Assembly: GCF_964355755.1 (NCBI RefSeq)
Contig: NC_092677.1
Location: forward strand, 9,820,601 to 9,884,600
DNA: 64,000 nt
Source of the DNA: Antedon mediterranea
Lineage: Eukaryota; Echinodermata; Crinoidea; Comatulida; Antedonidae
Direction of reading: 5' to 3'
Of the stretch, positions 26,322 to 36,808 are shown in pieces. The position numbers were made by a program, and so were the translations under genes. How positions within the stretch are numbered: position 1 is the stretch's first letter; every line of letters begins with the position of its first letter. The notes beneath the pieces are model-generated. The model did no database searches. It saw only the letters and a program-made list of their open reading frames with translations, and was not told the DNA's origin.

Positions 26322-26622
26322 GAGACCGTTCGGACGGAAAAAATTTACACGTGTAATGGTCGCGTGTGGTGTAAATTTTGAGATAAACTAACTGTTTAAA
26401 AAATCCACCTCATGAGGTGGATTTTTCAAATACACCTTAAACCGCAAGCTGATTAACCGCAAGATAAGGAGCAATTTGACCATAATAGTGTAAAGAGATG
26501 CATGAAACCCTGCTGGGTATTTTTTTTTGTTAGTTTACACGTGTAACTGTTCATCGTCCGAACGATCACTGATTACACATGTAAAGTTACACATGTAACT
26601 GATTTTACGTCCGAACACAGCC
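26322..26622. mobile_element. 301-bp Harbinger-like MITE with TTACACGTGTAA motifs
   Basis: The left end GAGACCGTTCGGACG and the right end, which reads GGCTGTGTTCGGACG on the opposite strand, are inverted. They are flanked by ATA (26319-26321) and TTA (26623-26625), as expected for TWA insertion. Inside each end lie copies of the palindrome TTACACGTGTAA or its TTACACATGTAA variant. The middle holds a perfect 28-bp palindrome (26399-26426, arms AAAAATCCACCTCA). No coding capacity. Confidence 0.72.
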
Positions 26623-27502
26623 TTAGCTGAATTGCAGTTGATATAAACATTTTTATTCCTTTATTTGAAAAAAATATGTGGTTAATTAATATATATGCAT
26701 CAAGAACTGACCTTAAACCTCTGAGATGTAGCTCTGTTGGTTTAGACACCACCTCCCCAACCATACTATATAAAATAATACTACAGCATATTTTCTACTA
26801 GTAGATTTAGTTATTCATATTATTTACATGGTCTATGTAGAAAGTTACATTATTAATGATGCACTTTTACTATTTCTGAAGCTGTGATACTGATCCCATT
26901 TAAGTCATTATTTAATCATGTTAACAAGAACCCACTGTAGGAGTCAATTCCGAGTCTAATAAATTTAATTACGCCATTTTATTTATTCATGAATATTGCA
27001 GCAGCAGGAATAGTACAGCATAATCCACATACATCAGCTGAAACTTTTCAGATAACTGGACCCCAAGAGTTTTGACTCATTCAATCATTTCTTGCTGAAT
27101 AAACCTTAATTTTGTTGCAGCGATGCTAGAAGCTTGTCTTCCTGAATTTGATAAAGATTAACCAGCCTATAAAGGAATGTTCTAGGGCATAACGCAAGCA
27201 GATGTTGTCTAATTCAACATAATTGTTTCAAGCAGTGAAATCATTCCCTTGTTTCAATCAAACTATAAGCTTTCCGCTTCAAAAATTAAATCATGTTTAC
27301 TATTAATATTAGACGACTACTCAAGAATTTTAATTTTCGAGTTGTCTAGTTAGCAGTTGACATTAGTTGATTTCTTATCTCTGCAGAGATCCTTCTGTTG
27401 CAGTTGCATCATCACATATCTTTTTTTCTTGTCAACTCATGGACAGATTTCAGTTTTGTTGAATTTGGATTCTCGTCTTTTTGTCGCTTGCAAAACGTTT
27501 TA
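26623..27502. other. AT-rich stretch, no supported gene
   Basis: Nothing recognised; the frame at 26573-26764 minus overlaps the MITE end. Confidence 0.4.
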
Positions 27503-27657
27503 AGCTCTGTTTCCACTACCAAACTTTATGTGAATTGTGATGTGCTCATATATGGACATGATAATGTCATATTACTACTATATTGGGGTATATCACTACC
27601 ATATTTGGGCACATCACACTTTGTTTGTCAAAATAGTTTGATAAAGTAGACAGAGCT
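27503..27657. mobile_element. CTCTGTCTACAC MITE, copy 4 (TTA flanks)
   Basis: Starts AGCTCTGTTTCCAC and ends GTAGACAGAGCT. Direct TTA repeats flank it at 27500-27502 and 27658-27660, supporting 3-bp target duplication. The core is enlarged by an internal duplication of the ATATCACTACCATAT segment. Confidence 0.88.
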
Positions 27658-28007
27658 TTAGATTTGTTTTGCTGAACATGTTTCTTCTTCCAACAATTAG
27701 CAACTTCTTTACTTTTTATGTGATTGTTCAACTCTTGTAAACTGACTGCAATAGAGAATTAAGATTTTAGTTTTCTTTCTGTTGTGCGGTCTTTGTCTGA
27801 TTCATATGTTTTTCTTGTCAAACTTATGGAACTGATTTCTGCATTATTGCATGTCTCATGTCCAAGTTTCTAATTGTGTTTAAAAAAAATCTGTATTTAG
27901 TTTTTCACTACTGTAGTCAGTTTTAATCATTTGAGAACTTTATTTTTATTAAAAATATATTTGTTATTACATGGTTCTGTCAGTCTATTCTCGGTACTGA
28001 TGTTTTG

Positions 28008-28128
28008 CAAATTCTGTAAATACAGTTACACATGTATCACATGTGATGCTTGATCAGGTCATAAACCTAATCCGAACATAACACAGATATCATATGTGAT
28101 ATACGTGACACTGTATTACAGAATTTTG
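28008..28128. mobile_element. AAATTCTGTAATACAG MITE, copy 1
   Basis: The left end CAAATTCTGTAAATACAGT is inverted relative to CTGTATTACAGAATTTTG at the right. The interior has CATGTATCACATGTGATGC, answered by a degenerate reverse complement. The better preserved copy is at 33249-33326. Confidence 0.7.
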
Positions 28129-28746
28129 AATACGAGACTGGACAGCAATATGTGGAGATACAGAAAATCGAGTGGTTTTTATTTAAGAATTTTTTAGGGC
28201 AGAGGACATAGTCCTTAGAGACTAGGCTCCACATAACCTTATTTGTGCCTAAAAAACACATTTTTATTGGGCCTGTCAAATACAATTAGTAGTAATACTT
28301 TCAGTGCCAGTTCTGGTCCAGTTGGGGAAAAAAATCATGATAAGTAAACAAATCATCCTAGGTACCGTTTAGTAATTTAATCATACGTGCCTGGAAATTG
28401 GCTGGCATAACGATTAGTAGACGATATCTGTCATTATTAATTTTGATGGCTGTTAGGAAAAAACCAAGCAGAACCCGCCAAAATGACATGTCGTGACTAC
28501 ATTTGGTTACAATTAGTTGTTGAAACTGCTTAGTCATGGCTGCGTTGAACATGTCTGTCGTCCTTAAACTCCTGTGCAGTTGATGGATAAGATCCTGAGT
28601 TTCTTAACAGAGATTTACATGAGGATTACGCGCCCTTTTAATTTGCAGTGACTACCATTATAAGTAGAACATTGAGTGATGATAATCAATTTTAATGATA
28701 AGTTAGGAAGACTGTAAGATCTTCCTTCCTGGATAGTTCAATTTTA
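28129..28746. other. Stretch without recognised features
   Basis: Mixed composition. The minus frames at 28067-28285 and 28358-28552 have no domain signal. Confidence 0.4.
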
Positions 28747-28919
28747 AGCTCTGCCTACCCTATCAAACTAGTTTTAAAAAAAGTGTAATGTGCCCAAATA
28801 TGGTAGTGATATTCCTAAATATGGTAATGATATGGCATCATCATGTCCATATATAGGCACAGCACATCACATTTTTTTTGTCACATAAAGTTTGTATCTT
28901 GTATAGTGTAGAAAAGGCT
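28747..28919. mobile_element. CTCTGTCTACAC MITE, copy 5 (TTA flanks)
   Basis: Left AGCTCTGCCTACCCTATC, right TATAGTGTAGAAAAGGCT, flanked by TTA at 28744-28746 and 28920-28922. The core is in the reverse arrangement (CCCAAATATGG before CCATATATAGGC) and partly duplicated. Confidence 0.85.
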
Positions 28920-29948
28920 TTATAGATCCAAAAAGCAGTGATTTAAACAACAATGTTTTATCTGGTGATGTCTTGGTGTTTATTCACTTATTTTGTCTAA
29001 AAAATTTTAAATAACATTTACAATCAAGACAATTGTACGCTTCACTACAGTTACAACCTAGAAATTATTTTCAATATTTGACCTTATATTATGGGTCATG
29101 AAATATGATATACTGTATATAGTGCATTATCCACTAAACAAGAAATATAATATTGAAATATGGAATGTTGAATAAGGGATTTGATTATCTCCATTTCTGC
29201 TGCATTCATATGGAATAAAAATTCTTATACTGTATGGTTTCAGCTGTAGTGGATTTTATTCTATACTCCATTATTTCATATTTTGTTTATTATTTAGTAA
29301 CTAATATTTGTTATAATTAAATAAATAAAATCACTGAATTATACACGTCGTTATGATTATTATTACAAATTCACGATTCACTGAATAAAGTTCACAAAGT
29401 AAAAATAAAAACAACTATTAGCTATGTCCAGTTTCTATTGTCGAATTCAGGCCAATTGCAGGGTTCAGAGTCATTGCTGTCTTTCATGCCTTACATCCAC
29501 AGCAGATGCGATTTATATTCCAATCGGATTGTCAGAAGCAATATCGTTTCTTGTCCATCACCAATCATGATGACATAAGTGAATCGCTAGTTTAGAAACG
29601 AAATCGAATTGAAGATGATTGGTCGTAGTTTACTGAGCACATTGGAACGAGACTCAAATGAAATGTTAATCCCATCAGTAGTAATAAAATAAAAGTAGGC
29701 TATCCTCAAACGACACAGATCGCTCTGTCATATCATCCGACGCACACTTGTTCAAATATGTGTTTCATTTAGTTTAATTTCCATCAAAAGAATTGCCCAT
29801 GTTCTTTGTGTACACTCACTACTCACTCACTTTGTTTCCACTTTGCTGTCCTAGTTTAGTTTTGTAAAACTGCTGTGTAGAACTTTGCCGTGGGCAAGCG
29901 TCTCACTGGCACTTTAGTTGCACACTATAGGTCTAACATCTTTTAAAA
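28920..29948. other. Stretch without recognised features
   Basis: The part 29420-29700 is more complex in composition than its surroundings, but no exon, RNA or repeat was identified. Confidence 0.4.
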
Positions 29949-29992
29949 AGCCTTGTCTACACTAGCAAACTTTATATGACAAACAAATTTGA

Positions 29993-30023
<31 letters not shown>

Positions 30024-30196
30024 TTTACTTTATCGTTCTGATTTAGCTTTTCGCTTTTTTTCAGTATCTCCATTGAGATCCAACCACTGATACCCACAGC
30101 ATTGTCATTTGTTCAGTAATTTGCCTTTGGATTTATATATACATAGACATGATGTCATATAATATTTTTGAAAACATCACACTTTTCTTAGAAGCT
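29949..30196. mobile_element. Disrupted CTCTGTCTACAC MITE, copy 6
   Basis: The left part reads CCTTGTCTACACTAGCAAAC and continues to GATGTGC. It is then interrupted by a (TA)n run (29998-30023) and the dispersed segment 30083-30136. The right part of the MITE resumes with ATAGACATGATGTCATAT and ends near AGAAGCT. It is therefore a nested or rearranged copy. Confidence 0.65.
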
Positions 30197-31781
30197 TAAG
30201 AGTTTGTCCAAAAAATGTCATAAAGGAGGCCTTCACTTCAGGAAAAAGGTTTGTACCTTATGTGGCTAAAGTTTTTCTCTTATTACTTACATATAATGTT
30301 ATTCTTGTTACAAACATTACAAATATATTTGTTGCATTAAGTTTAATACACAACTGAAAATTCCACAAAACTAAAGGCTCTTAATATCAAAAACATAATT
30401 TATTCCATGTGACATTATCGTTTGAATTTGTTTGTGCATTCTCAGATCCAACCAATCCACATTGATTATATTTACACTTATTCATGTATTATCCAATCAT
30501 CTTTCTGTTTGTTGTTAGGCTCTGTACACCTGTTGACGTGTATCATAACGAGGATTGGCATTTTAATGTAAAATCTAGATATCGTAGTCCGTTGAGCCAC
30601 AACGTTGTAACATATGTTTCTAGCTAGTCACTCTCCGTAGCCATATTTGGGTATCAGCTGGCAAATCCTATAGAGAAATAGGATGACAGTTGCCTTAACT
30701 TTTCAACATAATAAAGTAGAGAGTAGGTAGAAAATAGAAACATGTTTTTGAGTACGTTTAATGTAAGAAATATTTTGCAAAGCTTCTCTTAGAATGCTAA
30801 AACCGTCACTCAGGTGTGTTAAAAATTAGCAATCTTGCAGACTTATTCAAACGCAACGGTGACATGCTAAAAAACACATATTAGAAAGCAACTCGCACAA
30901 ACTTATTTGTAAGGTTTGGGCAACACCCTAAAAGAAGATTTAGCCCTATAAGATTTTATTTATGCAAATTTACAAAGTACGCTGACAATTATCAGTATAT
31001 TCTATTTGTTCTAAGTTGTTTGTACTTTCTTTTCCAGTGTTTTCCTTTGGCATTCCCTTTGTCCTGTTATACGCTTAGCAACTTAATTTAAAATATTACA
31101 ATTACATAATTACAAACATAAGAAAAAAGTAGTATACCTTCAAAGAAGAAAATAAATGCTTAAATTGATTGAAATTAAAATGTATTATTGCAAATACTGA
31201 TGTCAGTACAATCAATAATATTATTAATAAATAATAATATACACACATGATTGTCTGATGTAAATGGGAGATTAGTCTTCATCAAAATGTTAGTCATTTT
31301 CATGGAAAATCTTCTTGTATTGACTGACGCATTATATTTCAGTCCTTGGTATAAAAAAACACACACTCTCAAAAAGTGTTTTCTTTTTTTTTTCTTGTAT
31401 TTAAATTAATTGTAAATCTTTTTACTGCATAAGTTATGAAGTGAAAAGATCATAATTTCCAATCGTTCCTTTTGTACATTATTACAAAACCAATCCTATG
31501 GTTAAATCATTCATATGTTTATTCGATTCCAATACAGGATTCTAAATTTCAAAATGAGAAAGGCATCAGTGTAATGAAAAAACAGGGCAGCAAAAAGCTG
31601 CATAAATATTTTCCTACCTTCTGGCTCTCTATCCTTTTCCTCTTAGTTAATCATTTATTATGTTAGATGGGGCTAGATATTCCTTTACCTGCTGTAATAA
31701 CATTGTATCACCAATCCATAGGCTTGGCAGCTGATGTAATGAAGACATGATCTTATCTTAGATAATGGATAATGATATCCT
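30197..31781. other. AT-rich stretch, no supported gene
   Basis: The frames at 31175-31372 minus and 31472-31666 plus lack domain signals. Confidence 0.4.
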
Positions 31782-32035
31782 GGACATGAGGCGTGTGGCA
31801 CAGTGGTAAAGCAATACTGAGGTCAGTAGTTCAAATCTCTATTGCGTAGTTATATCACTCTGTCAAGACAATATAGTTCAATTAATTCTACATAGGAGTG
31901 TAATAGGCATAATTTGATGTTGAACATAGGACATGTGGCACAGTGGTAAAGCACTACCGAGTCAGTAATTCTATTGCGTAGTTATATCACTCTGTCAAGA
32001 CAATATAGTTCAATTCTACATATAGAATATAATAT
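31782..32035 (+). repeat. tRNA-derived SINE head, two tandem copies (140 bp)
   Basis: Copy 1 has a good A-box-like TGGCACAGTGG (31796-31806) and a B-box-like AGTTCAAATC (31828-31837), the internal RNA polymerase III promoter of tRNA genes. Copy 2 repeats TGTGGCACAGTGGTAAAGCA 140 bp later, but its B box is lost by a deletion. Both continue into the same non-tRNA body (ATTGCGTAGTTATATCACTC, then GTCAAGACAATATAGTTCAA). The cloverleaf is not intact, so this is a SINE rather than a working tRNA gene. Confidence 0.68.
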
Positions 32036-33248
32036 GAATATAAATTGATGTTATTGAGTTATCACTGAGCAAAACCATAGAATTATCACACGAGTTAAAC
32101 CAAAGACTCCAAGATTGGTAAAACAAGACAACCAACATGCCACAGTGCCACTGACATTAATGAAATGTTATTTAAAAATAATTATTAAAATTTTAAAAAT
32201 CGTTGGTTCTCAATTATTTGTTGATGGCAAAGCTAATTAGCTTTGGGGTTAAAATTCCTGGGTTAATTCAACATCTAATAACTCAACCCAAAGGATGTGC
32301 TTGTAATTGTTTAACGCACATTTAAGTGTCTTTTGATGATGTCTTGGTCGTTACAAACACATTCAAACGTCATACCCCACGCCAAAGATGCTAGATATCC
32401 ATTCAAAGCATACAAGATTTACCTGATGACGATTAACATTTAACGAGAGTTTCATTCAATCCTGTTCGCTCGTCTCATAACAAAGCTTATCGGCACACCT
32501 GTCGTATTTCTCATTATATACGCACACATTTCATTAATTAAAAAAGAGATATAACACATTAGTTTGCGGACAACCAGCTGCTGTTTTTACTATTTCTCAT
32601 TATGCGAGTAAACGAGCTGCTCTTTCTATCGGTGTTTAGTTGTACTGTTTTGTGACTGTTCCATTTTTTATACGTCATATATCACGTACCTAGGGAATAA
32701 GGATTTAAAATGTTGACTATGCTTTTCTGCTATCTATTGAAATTTAAAAAGAATATTGAATTTTGTTCATGGTTAGAATAGAATACATATTTGAATATTT
32801 TAAATACTTATTCTTCACATACAGTATTCTTAATTATGAATATTCATGAATAAAGTTCGATTATCAATATTTAACTAAAAGTTTTATATTCATCATTATA
32901 TTGTACACTACTTAAAAAACACATAATGTTAAAACATTATTCAATCTTATTTTGGCGTTTCTCATTTTCTACCAACATTGTGAAGGCTTAAAAAATTGTA
33001 TATTTGTTCCATATTATAATACTAGAAAATGTTTCACTCATATTCGATTATGCTACACAAATTCGCAGTATACTACTACTACGCACTGTATAATTTAGTT
33101 TTATTCATCTTAATTTTCATAAAAATATATTGAGAAAAGAAATAAAAAAAACATTAACATATTTTTTATCATAACAATTAACAGGCATAGAATAAATTCT
33201 AAACCGTCCAGTGCTATACTGAAAACTCATTATATAAAGTTTCATACT
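32036..33248. other. Stretch without recognised features
   Basis: Mixed AT-rich sequence; no supported frame or repeat. AGAATAAATTCTAAAC at about 33190 also occurs near 16010, a weak dispersed match. Confidence 0.4.
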
Positions 33249-33326
33249 CAAATTCTGTATTACACGCATGTATCACATGTGATGCTTGTATCATGTGCCA
33301 CATGTGATACTGTATTACAGAATTTG
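33249..33326. mobile_element. AAATTCTGTAATACAG MITE, copy 2 (78 bp)
   Basis: An almost complete palindrome: CAAATTCTGTATTACACG and TACTGTATTACAGAATTTG at the ends, with two ATCACATGTGAT-like palindromes inside. Too short to encode anything. Confidence 0.75.
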
Positions 33327-33689
33327 CCTATGATATATCATGTGGGTACTATATATAGTACAGTTCTCTTTTGCATTTCCTTTACGATATTAATAGGTCT
33401 CTTTTTCGTATCCATTTATCTTTCTGCTATAATTATATTCAGCAGTTGCATATATTTGAAAATTGTAATAAAAATTTTACAGTACCTTGTCTACATTTGA
33501 TGAGAGAATTGAAGATGATGATGGAATAACCAATAATCAAATAAAATAAATGAACAAAAGTGTAATTATTATACAGAATTAACAGGTGGTCGTAAGTAGG
33601 CAATAACACTTCCTAGTTTGTCTTTTCTAACAAATAAAATAAAAGTGAAAACCATTCTAGAAAATGTACAAGTAGCTACAGAGACAACA
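33327..33689. other. AT-rich stretch, no gene seen
   Basis: The frame at 33279-33500 plus is hydrophobic and AT-driven and starts inside the MITE. It was not called. Confidence 0.4.
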
Positions 33690-35345
33690 ATTAGATATGC
33701 CAATGTATCAAGTATGGAGTTCTATTGTATGGTGTGCCATAAGGTGTGGGGTATCTGTATGTGATGGGAGCCATTGTATCAAGTATTGGGCGTGGGGTAT
33801 CTGTATAATGTCATGGGAGCCATTATATCAAGTATTGGGCGTGGGGGATGGTGTAGGCCATTGTTTTAATCATGGGGATGCCATTATCTTTATCAAATAA
33901 CAATGGATGCCATTGCATCAAGTTTGAGGGTGCCATTGCATCAAGTTAAAGGGTGCCATTGTATCAAGTTTGAGGTTGCCATTGTATCAAGTATTGGGGT
34001 TGCCATTGCATCAAATTTGAGGGTGCCATTGTATCAATTCTGAGGGTGCCATTGCATCAAGTTAGAGGGTGCCATTGCATCAAGTTAGAGGGTGCCATTG
34101 CATCAAGTTTGAGGGTGTTATTGCATCAAGTTTGAGGGTGCCATTGCGTCAAGTTAAAGGGTGCCATTGTATCATGTATTAGGGGTGCCTTTGTATCAAG
34201 TCTGAGGGTGCCATTGCATCAAGTCTGAGGGTGCCATTGTATCAAGTTTGAGGGTGCCATTGCATCAAGTTTGAGGGTGCCATTGCATCAAGTATTGTGG
34301 GTGCCATTGCATCAAGTATTGTGGGTGCCATTGCATCAAGTTTGAGGGTGCCATTGCATCAAGTTTGAGGGTGCCATTGCATCAAGTTTGAGGGTGCCAT
34401 TGCATCAAGGTTGAGGGTGCTATTGCATCAAGTATTGTAGGTGCCATTGTATCAAGTTAAAGGGTGCCATTGCATCAAGTTTGAGGGTGCCATTGCATCA
34501 AGTTTGAGGGTGCCATTGCATCAAGTTTGAGGGTGCTATTGCATCAAGTATTGTGGGTGCCATTGTATCAAGTTAAAGGGTGCCATTGTATCAAGTTAAA
34601 GGGTGCCATTGCATCAAGTTTGAGGGTGCCATTGCATCAAGTATTGTGGGTGCCATTGTATCAAGTTAAAGGGTGCCATTGCATCAAGTTTGAGGGTGCC
34701 ATTGCATCAAGTTTGAGGGTGCCATTGCATCAAGTTTGAGGGTGCCATTGCATCAAGTTTGAGGGTGCCATTGCATCAAGTATTGTGGGTGCCATTGCAT
34801 CAAGTATTGTGGGTGCCATTGCATCAGGTTTGAGGGTGCCATTGCATCAAGTTTGAGGGTGCCATTGCATCAAGTTTGAGGGTGCCATTGCATCAAGTTT
34901 GAGGGTGCTATTGCATCAAGTATTGTGGGTGCCATTGTATCAAGTTAAAGGGTGCCATTGCATCAAGTTTGAGGGTGCCATTGCATCAAGTTTGAGGGTG
35001 TTATTGCATCAAGTTTGAGGGTGCCATTGCATCAAGTTTGAGGGTGCCATTGCATCAAGTTTGAGGGTGCTATTGCATCAAGTATTGTGGGTGCCATTGT
35101 ATCAAGTTAAAGGGTGCCATTGCATCAAGTTTGAGGGTGCCATTGCATCAAGTTTGAGGGTGCCATTGCATCAAGTTTGAGGGTGCTATTGCATCAAGTA
35201 TTGTGGGTGCCATTGTATCAAGTTAAAGGGTGCCATTGCATCAAGTTTGAAGGTGCCATTGCATCAAGTTTGAGGGTGTTATTGCATCAAGTATGGGGGT
35301 GCCACTGTATCGGTATGGGGTGCCATTTTATCAAGTATAGGGTTA
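33690..35345. repeat. 23-bp minisatellite, about 70 copies
   Basis: Built on GGGTGCCATTGCATCAAGTT plus a variable 3-5 bp tail (TGA, AAA, ATTGT). The first 200 bp are degenerate and have longer spacing. Variants are not random: units ending TATTGT, followed by a TGTATC unit ending TTAAAG, then several TTTGAG units, recur as blocks near 34420, 34535, 34635, 34900, 35070 and 35190, which indicates higher-order amplification. ORFs inside it (34527-34739) are artefacts. Confidence 0.96.
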
Positions 35346-36289
35346 TAATGGATTAACATACTGTACTATGCTTCTTCAAGAAAGCCAATAACCTATTTCA
35401 TTTATAGATCAATGTACTTCTGTAACTGGTCTGGTAACAATATTTAGAATTCTGTTTCTTTAAGTTCAATATCCGATCATAACCCACTGTAATATTTTAT
35501 TTCCTAAATGGGTTAGGTCATGTAGGTATAATTTAGTTATTGTTTACAGCTTTAGGTAGCTTGTTATGAACTTGTTCAATTTGTTTTAAAAAAGATAAAA
35601 TATGACATTGATATACTGGGTAATTAGTCTAGACAACCCAATTAGAGATGGCCACCTGTGGTACAAGATAGATGTGATTTATTACTATCAGGTGTTGTTT
35701 GGGGGTTGGTGGTGGGAGTGCTTGGAAAAGGTCTGTTTAAATCATAAAGCATTAAGAGCAGAATAACTGATTAATAACCCCAATTTCTTGGCAGATGAAA
35801 CGGGAAAAATAAACTTTTTAAATGACATTTTCAAAATGTTGGTCGCCACTTAAACCGATTATCGCTGTGCAACTTTTAGCTGAAATAACGTTTTAGTATT
35901 ATATATATTTCCATTCAGAAAGCATTATCATCAAAGAAGCTTTGTCATTTGCATTGTGCATATGCAAGAAAATGCTGAGTAAAATGTTGAGGTGCACAAA
36001 TATGTTTTCCTTTAAAAAAAGAACATCAAGCTGGCCAGTGGCAACATCCTTAGAGAGAGTACACCCAGGTTCTCAGCATGTGAACAGAAATAGACATATG
36101 TTATCAATTTTTCTATTACCTTGAGATTGTGCAGGGGTAATAAAACGATTGACTAATGTCTGCAGTGTATACAATGTTTGATGGTATCCAGATGTTGTAG
36201 CTATCTTCTGAAGCGAAAACAAGCTGTATTTCATAAGTTTGAGAAAGTGGCTTGACACCAAAATAATCTATTGTGGAACTGTTGTAAAC
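35346..36289. other. Stretch without supported gene
   Basis: The frames at 35942-36124 plus and 36073-36261 minus overlap each other and have no domain signal. Confidence 0.4.
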
Positions 36290-36370
36290 TTGATGGGTAA
36301 AATGGGCTGCCTTCCAATTCTTGGGGCATAGGTTCAAATCATGTCTTAAGTTCAGTTCTCCCACTGCCAT
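36290..36370 (+). repeat. Probable tRNA-derived SINE fragment
   Basis: CTGCCTTCCAATTC, then CATAGGTTCAAATC (B box at 36331-36340), resembles the 3' half of a tRNA, with a degraded A-box-like GATGGGTAAAATGGG 5' of it. The non-tRNA tail is short. The minus frame 36116-36370 over it is not a gene. Confidence 0.45.
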
Positions 36371-36654
36371 ACTAGCTTAAGTCATTCTGAAACTGGTTCA
36401 TCTTCTTTTAATCTTTCCACTAAGGGGAAATTACGCTTTACTCCATTTTTTCTTTTTTGGCTGTTCCCGGCTTAAACCCGTTCAAGATGATTTTGGATTA
36501 TTACTTTTCTTGTTTTCCATGGTCTACTGCTTTCTTCCCACTATTTCCAGATTTGTATCTATCATTGTATCTGTATCCATTTATCCTTAATTTTAGTAGT
36601 ACAAACCACTGCAATTTGCCAATTTGCTTTTTTTTTAAATTGTGTCAATACCTA

Positions 36655-36808
36655 AGCTTTGTATTTGTCTGCTTTATGTGACAAAAAAATGTGGTGTGCC
36701 CATATATGGACAAGATGATGTCTCATCAATACTATAAGCATATCACTACCATGTTTGGGCACATCACACTTTTTTTGTCACATAAAGTTTGATAATGTAA
36801 ACACTGCT
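36655..36808. mobile_element. CTCTGTCTACAC MITE, copy 7
   Basis: The core and right half are well preserved (TTTGTCACATAAAGTTTGAT, then AATGTAAACACTGCT), and the left terminus is diverged (AGCTTTGTATTTGTCTGC). Confidence 0.82.

Noticed and set aside
33690-35345. Repetitive protein gene (HCIKLKGAIASS-type repeats)
   Set aside because: The 23-bp unit is not a multiple of three, so frames rotate through the array and open runs are short.
36290-36370. Functional tRNA gene
   Set aside because: Only a B box is convincing; no acceptor pairing or good A box.
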